Shown here piece by piece: positions 51,401 to 62,379 of a stretch of DNA of 64,000 nucleotides. Both the position numbers and the translations under genes were made by a program. How positions within the stretch are numbered: the first letter of the stretch is position 1; every line of letters starts with the position of its first letter. A model generated the notes under the pieces. It was not told where the DNA came from. It worked only from the letters and a program-made list of their open reading frames with translations, and ran no database searches. This stretch comes from Phylloscopus collybita (lineage: Eukaryota > Chordata > Aves > Passeriformes > Phylloscopidae), in NCBI GenBank assembly GCA_027886175.1, contig JAJNNQ010000139.1, positions 1,178,001 through 1,242,000 of the forward strand, in the 5' to 3' direction.

Positions 51401-52838
51401 TAGGAGATGTACTCATTTGTATGGAATTTTAGTGGAATTTTAGTACGCATAACCCCAGGGTCAGGCAGACAGCGTTAGACACGAAGGGTGGCCCTTTTCC
51501 ATGGGAAAACAAAGTCTCCAGCCCATGTTCCTGATGTCGGTTTCTAGGAGGCCTTTGGAAATACAAGGTCAGAGGAACTTCCATCTGTTGCTAGATTCCA
51601 TCTGGGAGATATCCTCATTTGTATGGAATTTTGGTGGAATTTCAGTAGGGAGAAAACCAGTGGCCGGCAGACAGCATTAGACACTAACGGTGGCCCATTT
51701 CCATGCAAAACCAAAGTCTCCAACCTAGGTTCCTGATGTCAGTTTGTAGGAGGCCTTTGGAAATACAAAGTCAGAGAAACTTCCATCTGGTGGTGGATTC
51801 AATCTGGAAGATGTCCTCATTCGTATGTAATTTCAGTAGTCGTAAGCCCAGTGGCATGGAGAGAGCCTTGAACACTAATGGTGGCCCTTTTCCATTGGAA
51901 ACCAATGTGTCCACTCCAGGTTCCTGATGTCAGTTTGTAGGAGGCCTTTGCACTACACGGGCAGACACACTTCCATCTGGTGGTCGATTCCATCTGGGAG
52001 ATATCCTCATTTGTATGCAATTTTATCAGGCATAAGCCCAGTGGCAGGCAGACACCATTAGACACGATCAGTGGCCCATTTCAATGGGAAAGCAAATTAC
52101 ACACCCTACGTGCCTTATGTCAGTGTGCAGGAGGCCTTTGGCACTACAAGGGCAGACAAACTTCCAACTGGTGGAAGATTCCATCTGGGAGATATCCTCA
52201 TTTTTATGGAATTTTACAAGGCAGAAGCCCAGTGGCAGGCAGAGAGCATTAGACAGGAACAGTGGCCCATTTTCCATCAGAAACCAAAGTCTCCACCCCA
52301 CATTCCAGATGTCAGTTTGTAGGACACGTTTGACACTACAAGGGCAGACAAACTTCCGTCTGGTCGTTGATTGCATCTGGGATATATCCTCATTTGTGTG
52401 GAATTTCGCCAAGCATAAGCCCAGTGGCAGGCAGACAGCATTAGACACAAACGGTGGCCCTTTTCCATGGGAAACCAAAGTCTCCACCCCATGTTCCTGA
52501 TGTCAGTTTGTAGGAGGCCTTTGGAACTACAAAGGCAGAAAAACTTCCATCTGGTGGTAGATTGCACATTAGAGGTAGACTCATTTATATGGAATTTTAG
52601 TAGGCATAAGCAAAGTGGCAGGTAGACAGCATTAGACACAAACGGTGGCCCTTTTCCATGGGAAACCAAAGTCTCCACCTCACATTCCAGATGTCAGTTT
52701 GTAGGAGGCTTTTGGCACTACAAGGGCAGACAAACTTCCGTCTGGTGATTGATTGCATCGGGGAGATATCCACATTTGTATGGAATTTCAGCAGGCAGAA
52801 GCCCAGTGGCAGGCAGATAGCATTAGACACAAAGAGTG
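45451..52838 (+). repeat. 191/202-bp satellite, block F
   Basis: About 38 diverged monomers. Segments near 45.5-46.0 kb recur at 47.4-47.9 kb (offset 1936), and 49.77-49.93 kb recurs at 52.66-52.82 kb (offset 2886). Some monomers have lost the CATGGGA core or the GATATC site. The block ends abruptly at the orientation switch. No gene or inserted element was seen. Confidence 0.9.
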
Positions 52839-52848
52839 GATATCTCCC
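52830..52848. other. Inversion junction in the 191/202-bp satellite
   Basis: The left side reads ...GACACAAAGAGTGG as in the forward monomer at 49941, which continues TCCTTTTCC. The right side continues ATATCTCCCAGGTGC, the reverse complement of the GGGAGATAT part of a monomer. Only the bases GG at 52838-52839 fit both sides, so the join has about 2 bp of microhomology. Confidence 0.92.
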
Positions 52849-55800
52849 AGGTGCAATTTACCACCAGATGGAAGTTTTGCTGCCCTTGTAGTTCCAAACG
52901 CCTCTTACAAACTGATATCAGGAACGTGGGGGGGAGGCTTTGGTATCCCAAGGAAAAGGGGGACCGTTTGTGTCTAATGCTGTCTGCCTGCCACTGAAGT
53001 TATGCCTGCAGAAATTCCTCACAAATGAGGATATCTCCCAGATGGAATCTACCACTAGTTGGAAGTTTGTCTGCCCTTGTAGTGCCAAAGGCCTCCTACA
53101 AACTGACATCAGGAACGTGGGATGGAGACTTTGGTTTCCCAAGGAAATGGGCCACCGTTCGTGTCTAATGCTGTCTGCCAGCCACTTGGCTTCTGCCTAC
53201 TTTAATTCCACTAAAATTCCATACAAATGAGGATATCACCCAGGTGCAATCTACCACCAGATGGAAGTTTGTCTGTTCTTGTAGTGCCAAAGGCCTCCTA
53301 AAAACTGACATCAGGAACCTGGCCTGGAGACTTTGTTTTCCCCAGGAAAAGGGCCACTATAAATGTCTAATTCTGTCTACCTGCCGCTGGGATTCTGCGC
53401 ACTAAAATTCCTTTATAATTCTATACAAAGGAGGATATCTCCCAGGTGCAATTTACCACCAGATGGAATTTTGTCTGCCCTTGTAGATCCAAAGGCCTCC
53501 TAATAACTGACATCAGGAACGTGAGGTGGAGACTTTGGTTTCCCATGGAAAAGGTCCACTGTTCGTGTCTAATGCTGTCTGCCTGCCACTGGGCTTCTGC
53601 CTGCTGAAATTCCATACAAATGAGGATATCTCCTCGATGCAATCAACCACCAGACAAAACATTGTCTGCCCCTGTAGTGCCAAAGGCCTCCTACAAACTG
53701 ACATCAGGAACCTGGAGTGGAGACTTTGGTTTCCCATGGAAAAGGGCCACCGTTCGTGCCTAAAGCTGTCTGCCGCACACTGGGATAAGGCCTGCTGAAA
53801 CTCCATACAGATGCGGATATCTCCCAGGTGCAATCCACCACCAGATGGAAGTTTGTCTACCTTTGTAGTGCCAAATGCCTCCTACAAACTAACATCAGGA
53901 ACGTGGGGTGGAGACTTTGGTTTCCCATGGAAAAGGGCCACATTTCCTGTCTAATGCTCTCTGCCTGCCAAAGGGATCATGAATGCTGTAATTCCTTAGA
54001 AATGACTATATCTCCCAGATGGAATGTACCAGCACATGGAAGGTTGTTTACCCTTGTAGTGCCAAAGGCCTCCTACAAACTCACATCAGGAACATGAGGT
54101 GGAGACTTTGGTTTCGCATTGAAAAGGACCACTCTTTGTGTCTAATGCTATCTGCCTGCCACTGGGCTTCTGCCTGCTGAAATTCCATTGAAATGTGGAT
54201 ATCTCCCAGGTGCAATCCACCACCAGATGGAAGTTTGTCTACCTTTGTAGTGCCAAATGCCTTCTACAAACTAACATCAGGAACGTGAGGTGGAGACTTT
54301 GGTTTCCCATGGAAACGGTCCACTGTTCGTGTCTAATGCTGTCTGCCTGCCACTGGCCTTCTGCCTGCTGAAATTCCATACAAATGAGGATATCTCCTCG
54401 ATGCAATATGCCACCAGACGGAACTTTGTCTGCCCTTATAGTGCCAAAGACCTCCTAGAAACGGACATCAGGAACCTGGAGTGGAGACTTTGGTTTCCCA
54501 TGGAAATGGGCCACCGTTGGTTTTCAATGCTTTCTACTTGACACTGGGCTTCTGCCTACTTTAATTCCACTAAAATTCCATACAAATGAGTATATCTCCA
54601 AGCTGCAATATGCCACTAGTTGGAAGTTTGTCTGTTCTTTTCGTGCCAAAGGCCTCCTAAAAACTGACATCAGGAACCTGGCCTGGAGGCTTTGTTTTCC
54701 CCTGGAGAAGGGCCACTATTCATGTCTAATTCTGTCTACCTGTCGCTGGGATTCTGCGCAATTAAATTCCTTTAAAATTCTATACAAATGAGGATATCTC
54801 CCAGGTGCAATTTACCACCAGATGGAATTTTGTCTGCCGCTGTAGTGCCAAAGGCCTCCTACAAACTGACATCAAGAACCTGGAGTGGAGACTTTGGTTT
54901 CCCATGGAAATGGGCCACCGTTAGTGTCTAATGTGTGACTGCCACTAGGCTTCCGCCTATTAAAATTCCACTAAAATTCCATACAAATGAGGATGTCTCC
55001 CAGGTGCAATCTACAACCAGATGGAAGTTTGTCGGCCCCTGTAGAGCAAAAGGCTTCATGCAAATTGACATCAGGAATCTGGGGCAGAGACTTTGGTTTC
55101 CCAAGGAAAAGGGAAACCGTTCGTGTCTAATGCTGTCTGCCTGCCACTGGGCTTATGGCTACTAAAATTACATACAAATGAGGATATTTCCCAGATGCAA
55201 TATGCCACAAGTTGGAAGTTTGTCTCCTCTTGTAGTGCCAGAGGCCTCCTAGAAAATGACATTAGGATCGTGGGGTGGAGACTTTGGTTTCCCAAGGAAA
55301 TGGGTCACCGTTCGCGTCTAATGCTGTCTTCCTGCCGCTGGGATTCTGCCTACTAAAATTCCACTAAAATTCCATACAAATGAGAATATCTCCCAGGTGA
55401 AATCTAACACCAGATGGAAGTTTCTTTGCCCTTGTGGTTCCAAAGGCCTCCTACAAACTGACATCAGGAACCTAGGGTGGAGACTTTGGTTTCCCATGGA
55501 AAACGACCACAGTTCATGTCTAATGCTGTCTGCCTGGCACTGGGGTTATGACTGCTGAAGTTCCATACAAATGAGGATATCTCCCAGGTGAAATCTACCA
55601 CCAGGTGGAAGTTTGCCTGCCCTTGTAGTGCCAAAGGCCTCCTAAAAACTGACATCAGGAACGTGGGGTGGAGACTTTGGTTTCCCATGGAAATGGGCCA
55701 CCGTTTGTGTCTAATGCTATGTGCCTGCCACTGGGCTTATGCCTAGTAAAATTCCATACAAATGAGGATATCTCCCAGATGGAGTCTACTACCAGTTGAA

Positions 55801-58800
55801 AGTTTGTCTACACTTTTAATGCCAATGGCCTCCTACAAACTGACATCAGGAATCCGGAGAGGACGCTTTGGTTTCCCATGGAAACAGGACACCATTGGTG
55901 TTTAATACTGCCCCCTTGCCACTGGGCTTATGACTACTGAAATTACATACAAATGAGGATATCTCCCAGACGCAATATGCCACCAGATGGAAGTTTGTCT
56001 GCTCTTGCAGTGACAAAGGCCTCCTTCAAACTGACATTCGGAACCTCACCTGGAGACTTTGGTTTCCTATGGAAAAGGCCCACCGTTCATGTTTAATGCT
56101 ATCTGTCTGGGCTGCTGAGTACTAAAATACCACTAAAATTCCATACAAATGAGGACATCTCCGAGGTGCAATCTACCGCCAGTTGGAAGTTTGTCTGCCC
56201 TTGTAGTACCAAAGGCCTCCTTCAAACTGAGATCAGGAACATAGGATGGATAATTTCTTTTTCCATGGAAAAGGGCCACTGTTCGTGTCTAATGCTGTCT
56301 GAGTGCCAGTGGGCATATGCCTACTAATATTCCCTACAAATGAGGTTATCTCCCAAATAGAATTTCCCACCAGATGGAAGTTTGTCTGCCCTTGTACTGC
56401 CAAAGGTCTCCTAAAACCTGACTTCAGGAACGTGGCATGGAGACTTTGGTTGCCCATAGGAAAAGGGCCACCGTTCATGTCTAATGCTGTCTGCCTGCCA
56501 CTGGGCTTCTACCTGCTGAAATTCCATACAAATGAGGATATCTCCCCGATGCAATCAACCACCAGACGGAAGATTGTCTGCCCTTGTACTGCCAAAGGTC
56601 TCCTAAAACCTGACATCGGGAACGTTGTGTGGAGACTTTGGTTTCCCATGGAAAAGGACCACCGTTCGTGACTAATGCTGTCTGCCTGGCACTGTAGTTA
56701 GGACTGCAGAGGTTCCATACAAATGAGGATATCTCCCAGGTGCAATCTACCACCAGGTGGAAGTTTGTCTGCCCTTGTAGTGCCAAAGGCCTCCTAGAAA
56801 CGGACAACAGGAACGTGGGGTGGAGACTTTGGTTTCCCTTAGAAATGGGCCACCGTTCGTGTCTTATGCTGTCTGCCTGCCACTGGGTTTCTACGTGCTG
56901 AAATTCCATACAAATGAGGATATCTCCCCGATGCAATCAACCACCAGACGGAAGATTGTCTGCCCTTGTACTGCCAAATGCCTCCTAAAACCTGACATCC
57001 GGTACGTGGTGTGGAGACTTTGGTTTCCCATGGAAAAGGACCGCCGTTCCCGTCTAATGCTGTCTGCCTGGCACTGTGGTTATGACTGCTGAAGTTGCAT
57101 ACAAATGAGGATATCTCCAAGGTGCAATCTACCACAAGGTGGAAGTTTGTCTGCCCTTGTAGTGCCAAAGGTCTCCTAGAAATGGACAGCGGGTACGTGG
57201 TGTGGAGACTTTGGTTTCCCATAGAAATGAGCCACCGTTCGTGTCTAATACTGTCTGCCTGCCACTGGGCTTCTTCCTACTAAAATTCCACTAAAATTCA
57301 ATAGAAATGAGGATATCTCCCAGGTGCAATCGACAACCAGATGGAAGTTTCTCTGCCCTTATATTGGAAAATGCCTCCTACAAAGTGACATCAGCAACGT
57401 GGGGTGGAGATTTTGGTTTCCCACGGAAAAGGGCCACCGTTCATGTCTAATGCTGTCTGCCTGGCACTGGGGTTATGCCTGCTGAAATCCCTCACAAATG
57501 AGGATGTCTCCCAGGTGCAATCTACCACCCGTTGGAAGTTTGTCTGCCCTTGTAGTGCCAAAGGCCTCCTAAAAACTGACATCAGGAACGTGCGGTGGAG
57601 ACTTTGGTTTCCCAAAGAAATGGGCCACCGTTCGCGTCTAATGCTGTCTGCCTGGCACTGTGGCTATGACTGCTGAAGTTCCATAGAAATCAGGATATCT
57701 CGCAGGTGAAATCTACCACCAGGTGGAAGTTTGTCTGCCCTTGTAGTGCCAAAGCCCTCCTAGAAACGGACATCAGGAACGTGGGGTGGAGACTTTGGTT
57801 TCCCTTAGAAATGGGTCACCGTTCGTGTCTAATGCTGTCTGCCTGCCACTGGGCTTCTTCCTACTAAAATTCCACTAAAATTCAATAGAAATGAGGATAT
57901 CTCCCAGGTGCAATCGACAACCAGATGGAAGTTTCTCTGCCCTTATATTGCAAAATGCCTCCTACAAAGTGACATCAGCAACGTGGGGTGGAGATTTTGG
58001 ATTCCCATTGAAAAGGGCCACCGTTCGTGTCTAATGCTGTCTGCCTGGCACTGGGGTTATGCCTGCTGAAATTCCTCACAAATGAGGATATCTCCCAGAT
58101 GGAATCTACCACCAGGTGGAAGTTTGTCTGCCCTCGTAGTGCCAAAGGCCTCCTAAAAACTGACATCAGGAACGTGCGGTGGAGACTTTGGTTTCCCATG
58201 GAAATGGGCCACCGTTTGTGTATAATGCTATGTTCCTGCCACTGGGCTTATGCCTAGTAAAATTCCATGCAAATTAGGATATCTCCCAGATGGAGTCTTC
58301 CACCAGTTGAAAGTTTGTCTGCCCTTGTAATGCCAACGGCCTCCTACAAACTGACATCAGGAATCTGGAGAGGATGCTTTGGTTTCCCATGGAAAAGGGC
58401 CACCCTTGGTGCTTAATGCTGTCTCTTTGCCACTGGGCTTCTTCCTACTTAAATTCCAGTACAATTTCACAGAAATGAGGATATCTCCCAGGTGCAATCT
58501 ACAACCAGATGGAAGATTCTCTGCCCTTGTAGTACCAAAGCCCTCCTAAAAAACTGACATCAGGAACCAGGGGTGGAGACTTTGTTTTCCCATGGAAAAG
58601 GGCCAGCGTTCGTGTCTAATGCTGTCTGCCTGCCACTGGGCTTCTGCCTACTGAAATTCCAAAGAAATTTGGAAATCTCGCCGATGCAATCAACCACCTG
58701 ATGGAAGTTTGTCTGCCCCTGTAGTGCCAAAGGCCTCCTACAAATTGACATGAGGAGCCTGGTGTGGAGACTTTGGTTTCCCATGGAAAAGGGCCAGCGT

Positions 58801-59471
58801 TCGTGTCTAATGCTGTCTGCCTGCCACTGGGCTTATGGCTACTGAAATTACATACAAATGAGGATATCTCCCAGATGCAATATGTCACCAGTTGGACGTT
58901 TGTCTGCTCTTGTAGTGCCAAAGGCCTCCTAAAAACGGACATCAGGAACGTGGGGTGGAGGCTTTGGTTTCCCATGGAAATGGGCCATTGTTTGTGTTTA
59001 ATGCTGACTACTTGCCACTGGGCTTCTGTCTACTTTAATTCCACTAAAATTCCATACAAATGAGGATATCTCCCAGATGCAATATGCCTCCAGTTGGAAG
59101 TTTGTCTGTTCTTGTAGTGCAAAAGGCCTCCTAAAAACTGACATCAGGAAGCTGGCCTGGAGACTTTTGTTTCCCCTGGAAAAGGGCCACTATTCATGTC
59201 TAATTCTGTCTGCCTGCCGCTGGGATTCTGCGTACTAAAATTGCTCTAAAATTCTATACAAATGAGAATATCTCGCAGGTACAATCTACCCTCGGGTTGA
59301 AGTTTCTCTGCCCTTGTAGTGCCGAAGGGCTCCTATAAACTGACATCTGAAACGTAGGATGGATAATTTGGTTTCCCATGGAAAAGGGCCACTGTTCATG
59401 CCTAATGCTGTGTGCCTGCCACTGGGTGTATGCCTGCTAAAATTCCATACAAATGAGGATATCTCGCAGAT
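52839..59471 (-). repeat. 191/202-bp satellite, inverted block G
   Basis: About 34 monomers on the opposite strand; landmarks now read TTTCCCATGG and CAAATGAGGATATC. Parts are inverted copies of forward blocks: 53.83-54.06 kb matches 50.07-50.28 kb, and 58.56-59.46 kb matches monomers at 40.8-43.6 kb. The last monomer is cut at about 59471 inside GAGGATATCTCGCAGAT. Confidence 0.93.
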
Positions 59472-59474
59472 ATC

Positions 59475-59834
59475 CCCCAGTGTCCCCTCCATAGCCCCCA
59501 ATGTCTCCTCCATAGACCCTAATGTCCACTCTGGAGCTCCCCGTGTCCCCTCTGGAGCCCCCAGTGTCCCCTATGGAGCCCCCAATGTCCCCTCTGGAGC
59601 CCCCAATGTCCCCTCCATAGCCCCCAATGTCCCCTATGGAGCCCCCAATGTCTTTTCCAAAGCCCTCAATGTCCCCTATGGAGCCCCCAATGTCCCCTGC
59701 ATAGCCCCCAATGTCCCCTCCATAGCCCTCTATGTCCCCTCTGGAGCCCCCGTTGTCCCTAATGGAGCCCCCAGTGTCCCCTATGGAGCCCCCAATGTCC
59801 CCTCCATAGCCCACAATGTCCCCTCTAAAGCCAT
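59475..59834 (+). repeat. 21-bp minisatellite
   Basis: About 17 copies of a 21-bp unit, typically GGAGCCCCCAATGTCCCCTAT or the ATAGCC... variant, with no length changes seen. The unit equals seven codons, so it reads through as a seven-residue repeat (around APNVPSG on the plus strand, GDIGG on the minus). That is a trivial effect of length and not evidence of a protein. The minus strand has GGGG and GGGGG runs separated by 5 and 7 bases in almost every unit. It lies between the inverted satellite and unique DNA. Confidence 0.95.
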
Positions 59835-60591
59835 CAGCTTAGATGGAGACTTTGAACTTCATGTACTAATGTGCTGTGCAAATGATATGAAGAGCTGGAA
59901 TTCTCAGTTATTCCTGTGCTTTTTCCAGGTCCATATCTAACCCTTGAGACTGACTTTTTTCCCTGGAAACAAATCATCTGTCATTGCAGCAAAACTGCAA
60001 CTTGAACATTTGGCCAAAATGACCTTGTTCTGTGTATTTCCCAGCAACATGTGATGGGGTACACACTGAACTGTTTTGATTCCCAGACTGTGTGTGTAAG
60101 AACAACTCTAAAAACCGAGCCAAAAGTCCCTGGCTAAAAGCTTTGTCTTATGCATTTTTCATGCTCACCTATCTCTTATACAGGGAAGCATTTCAGGGTT
60201 TGGAGTAAAACTTGGTTTTCTTTTCTGTGTTGGTTTTTTGTTTCTATGAGCACCTTAATAGTTTCTGGTTTTGAGACCAAGCAATTACTTCACCAGGCAG
60301 ATCTGCTTTCAGATCTGCTAGAGCAAACCCAAGTGTGTCCCTTTTCATAAATTTAGGAAACTTTGAAGTTTTAGCTTTTTAAGAAACCTTTGAAGCTTCT
60401 TCTCTGGAGGAAAATGTTACTTTAGTATGAGGTACAGCTGTCTTGGAGGCTCAGTTCCTCAGCAGTGCCACTGGCTACAGATGTTTCAGCTGAGGGGTCT
60501 CGACAGGGCCCTTCAACAAAGCAATGTCATTGTAGAGTACGTAAATCCATGGCAGCGTGGGTGTGGTAACTACCACGTCTTTCTCTTTCAG
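59835..60591 (+). other. Unique sequence, probably the 3' end of BMP3 intron 2
   Basis: AT-rich single-copy sequence with no repeat or credible gene. It precedes the splice acceptor of the BMP3-like exon, so it should be intronic if the gene is intact. Confidence 0.6.
60571..60591 (+). promoter_or_regulatory. Splice acceptor of the terminal BMP3-like exon
   Basis: A pyrimidine-rich tract followed by CAG (CTTTCTCTTTCAG) ends at 60591. Similarity to BMP3 begins immediately after it, and the frame implies a phase-0 intron. The open frame continues upstream of the acceptor, but that part does not resemble any BMP and should not be counted as coding. Confidence 0.85.
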
Positions 60592-60783
60592 GCCATGAAG
60601 CCATCCAACCACGCCACCATCCAGAGCAGTGTGAGAGCTGTTGGAGTCGTCCCTGGCATTCCCGAGCCTTGCTGTGGGCCTGACAAGATGTCTTCTCTTA
60701 GTATCTTATTCTTTGATGAAAACAAAAACGTGGTGCTGAAGGAGTACCCCAACATGACAGTGGAGTCCTGTGCATGCAAGTAA
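60592..60783 (+). CDS. BMP3: BMP3-like terminal exon (C-terminal part of the mature growth factor)
   Basis: Sixty-three codons plus TAA. BMP3 is a secreted TGF-beta family ligand that opposes osteogenic BMP signalling through activin-type receptors. The exon encodes the last part of the mature cystine-knot domain: [20 protein letters not shown] (Cys 27 and 28 of the exon, which should include the dimer-forming cysteine), [17 protein letters not shown] and the terminal ESCACK with the two final knot cysteines. An N-glycosylation sequon NMT is at residues 54-56. The wording fits BMP3 better than its paralogue GDF10. Three positions look wrong for BMP3: Ser13 where Ile is expected, Gly29 in place of the Val of CCVP, and Glu51 in place of Val before YPNM. 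Earlier exons are not in the window. The exon could be the real gene end behind a long intron, or a diverged duplicate. Confidence 0.9.
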   Translation, partial: AMKPSNHATIQSSVRAVGVVPGIPEPCCGPDKMSSLSILFFDENKNVVLKEYPNMTVESCACK

Positions 60784-61624
60784 TGCCTTGGGAGGCCTTT
60801 TGGCAATGCTGGGGTGATTTGGCAATAAGCCTGGGTGCTGAGTGCTGCCACTCCCCTGCTCGTTGGGGAGGGGAGGTGGGCAGGAGTCTCATTGTACCTA
60901 CTTTGTGTTTGCACTGCCAATGCATTTCCTTTGGACAAAAAAAAAGGAAATGTAAAGAAATGCAATCAATGAGAATGGGAACAGAACGGATTCCAAGTAG
61001 CCATTCCAAGGAAAGTGAATACAAACTTAATTTGTCTGTGGTTTTGACCGAAACACAAGGCCAGGAATGGGACCTGACCGTACCTGTTGGAAGCGAGAGG
61101 TGAAAGAAGAGTCTGGAGATTTTTGAGACTGCGCAAAGGACATAGTGATCTATTTTTGTACAAGATTTTGGAAGCAGCACAAGCTGGTAATTCCTATCTC
61201 TGTTCTAATGGTGACTAATGGCGGGGGAACACTAGAAATGCAATAGTCTTCATTTTAAAACAAAGTTTCTTGCCTTAGGTTTTAGAGTAGTACAGCAAGG
61301 TGGCAAAACAAATCTGACATCCTAAAAGCTATAGATGACCCTACCTGACCATGCATCTCCTTGGTACAAGGTTACTCACCTTGTGTGCGAGTTCCACTGA
61401 CATCTACTCTGTAATTCAGCTCTTTGGAGCCTGGCAGCCCTGGGCAGAAGAGCTGCAAACAGGACTACTGAGTGCATCACTGACTTGTGCTATGGAAACT
61501 CAGCAGGCCAGGGGTATGAAAATATCACGCTCAGTGCAGTGCCCGAATGACTTGTTCTCCACGTGTTCTAGAACATACTTGCAAATAATCTGCGGGTTGT
61601 CTCCCTGCAAGGACACTGTAACCA

Positions 61625-61860
61625 GATTGTGGAGTGGCCTCTTCCCCAGGTACCAAGCAACAGGACGAGAGGTCATAGCCTCAAGCTGCACCGGGGGAGG
61701 TTCAGGCTGGACATTAGGAAGAATTTTTTCATGGAAAGGATGGTCAGGCAGTGGTAAGGGCTGCCCAGGGAAGTGGTGGAGTCACCCTCAGTGGAGCTGT
61801 TCAGGAAAGGACTGGATGGGGCGCTCGGTGCACTGGTTTAGCTGGCAAAGTGGTGATCTG
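61625..61860 (+). mobile_element. CR1 LINE 3' fragment
   Basis: The stretch reads like the conserved 3' region of avian CR1 elements: AGCAACAGGACGAGAGG, CCTCAAGCTGCACC, GGGGAGGTTCAGGCTGGA, ATTAGGAAGAATTTTTTC, GGCTGCCCAGGGAAGTGG and GGAGTCACC, ending near CTGGTTTAG. It is truncated at both ends and lacks the terminal 8-bp repeats. Frames through it are remnants, not genes. The CR1 is a strong sign of a bird or other sauropsid genome. Confidence 0.9.
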
Positions 61861-62373
61861 TTCTTCCGTGCTCTGGGGGCCCTGAACTCATCAGCAGCAG
61901 TGTCACTCCCGGGGCAGGGCTGGTCCCAAAGATAGACACCCGCAGCCAAGGAGAGGCTTATGAGTTTGCAGGATGGGTTGTTTAGTGGCTCCTTTTTCCT
62001 TGTGACACCAGCGTTTTTAAATGATTTCTGGTGAAAGGTTTATCTGTGTACAGACTGTCAATTTAAAAAAATGAAAATCAACCCCAAAAGAAAAGTCATT
62101 TTGTATACGGAAAGAAACTCTTACAGATGCTTTTCATTTATTTTATATCCATGGCCCTCCTAATGTATCCTTCTTTATCTCAGCACCCTTTAAACCATGC
62201 AGTTTTCTCTGTCAGGGCAAAGATGGCCTGCCAGGACTGTAGGGGAGATCCAGAGGACAGGTGCACCCACTGTGTGAAAGGGACGTCGTACTGCTGATTG
62301 ATAAGCTTCTCTGATCTGTATTGTTTTCCTTCAGTAATACAGACGCTCTGCTCGGAACTCTGGAGAAATGTAA

Positions 62374-62379
62374 AATAAA
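62374..62379 (+). terminator. BMP3: Main candidate BMP3 polyadenylation signal
   Basis: AATAAA about 1.6 kb after the stop codon, followed within about 40 bases by GT-rich CCTGTGTGG and then TTTG repeats, the usual downstream element. Confidence 0.6.

Noticed and set aside
1..59471. CRISPR array
   Set aside because: Periods of 499 and 191/202 bp without a short-repeat/unique-spacer pattern, in a vertebrate genome, are satellites.
7541..59513. Many 60-160-codon frames over the 191/202-bp satellite that look like a protein family
   Set aside because: They recur only because the satellite recurs, run across monomer boundaries, occur on both strands, and match no known domain.
59359..59940. A 193-codon frame with seven-residue repeats as a structural repeat protein
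   Set aside because: The repeats come from the 21-bp minisatellite, which stays in frame because 21 is divisible by three. Both strands are open, and the ends of the frame lie in satellite and intron-like sequence.
60427..60591. Upstream extension of the BMP3 reading frame starting at an ATG at 60427
   Set aside because: The residues before 60592 do not resemble any TGF-beta ligand, and a good splice acceptor ends at 60591.
60592..60783. Assignment to GDF10 (BMP3B) instead of BMP3
   Set aside because: [17 protein letters not shown] and MTVESCAC agree with BMP3; GDF10 is expected to have IIPGIPEP, NSLGVLF and MSVDTCAC.
61351..61935. A 194-codon plus-strand frame as a gene
   Set aside because: Much of it is the CR1 fragment and the rest is presumed 3' UTR, with no similarity to known proteins.
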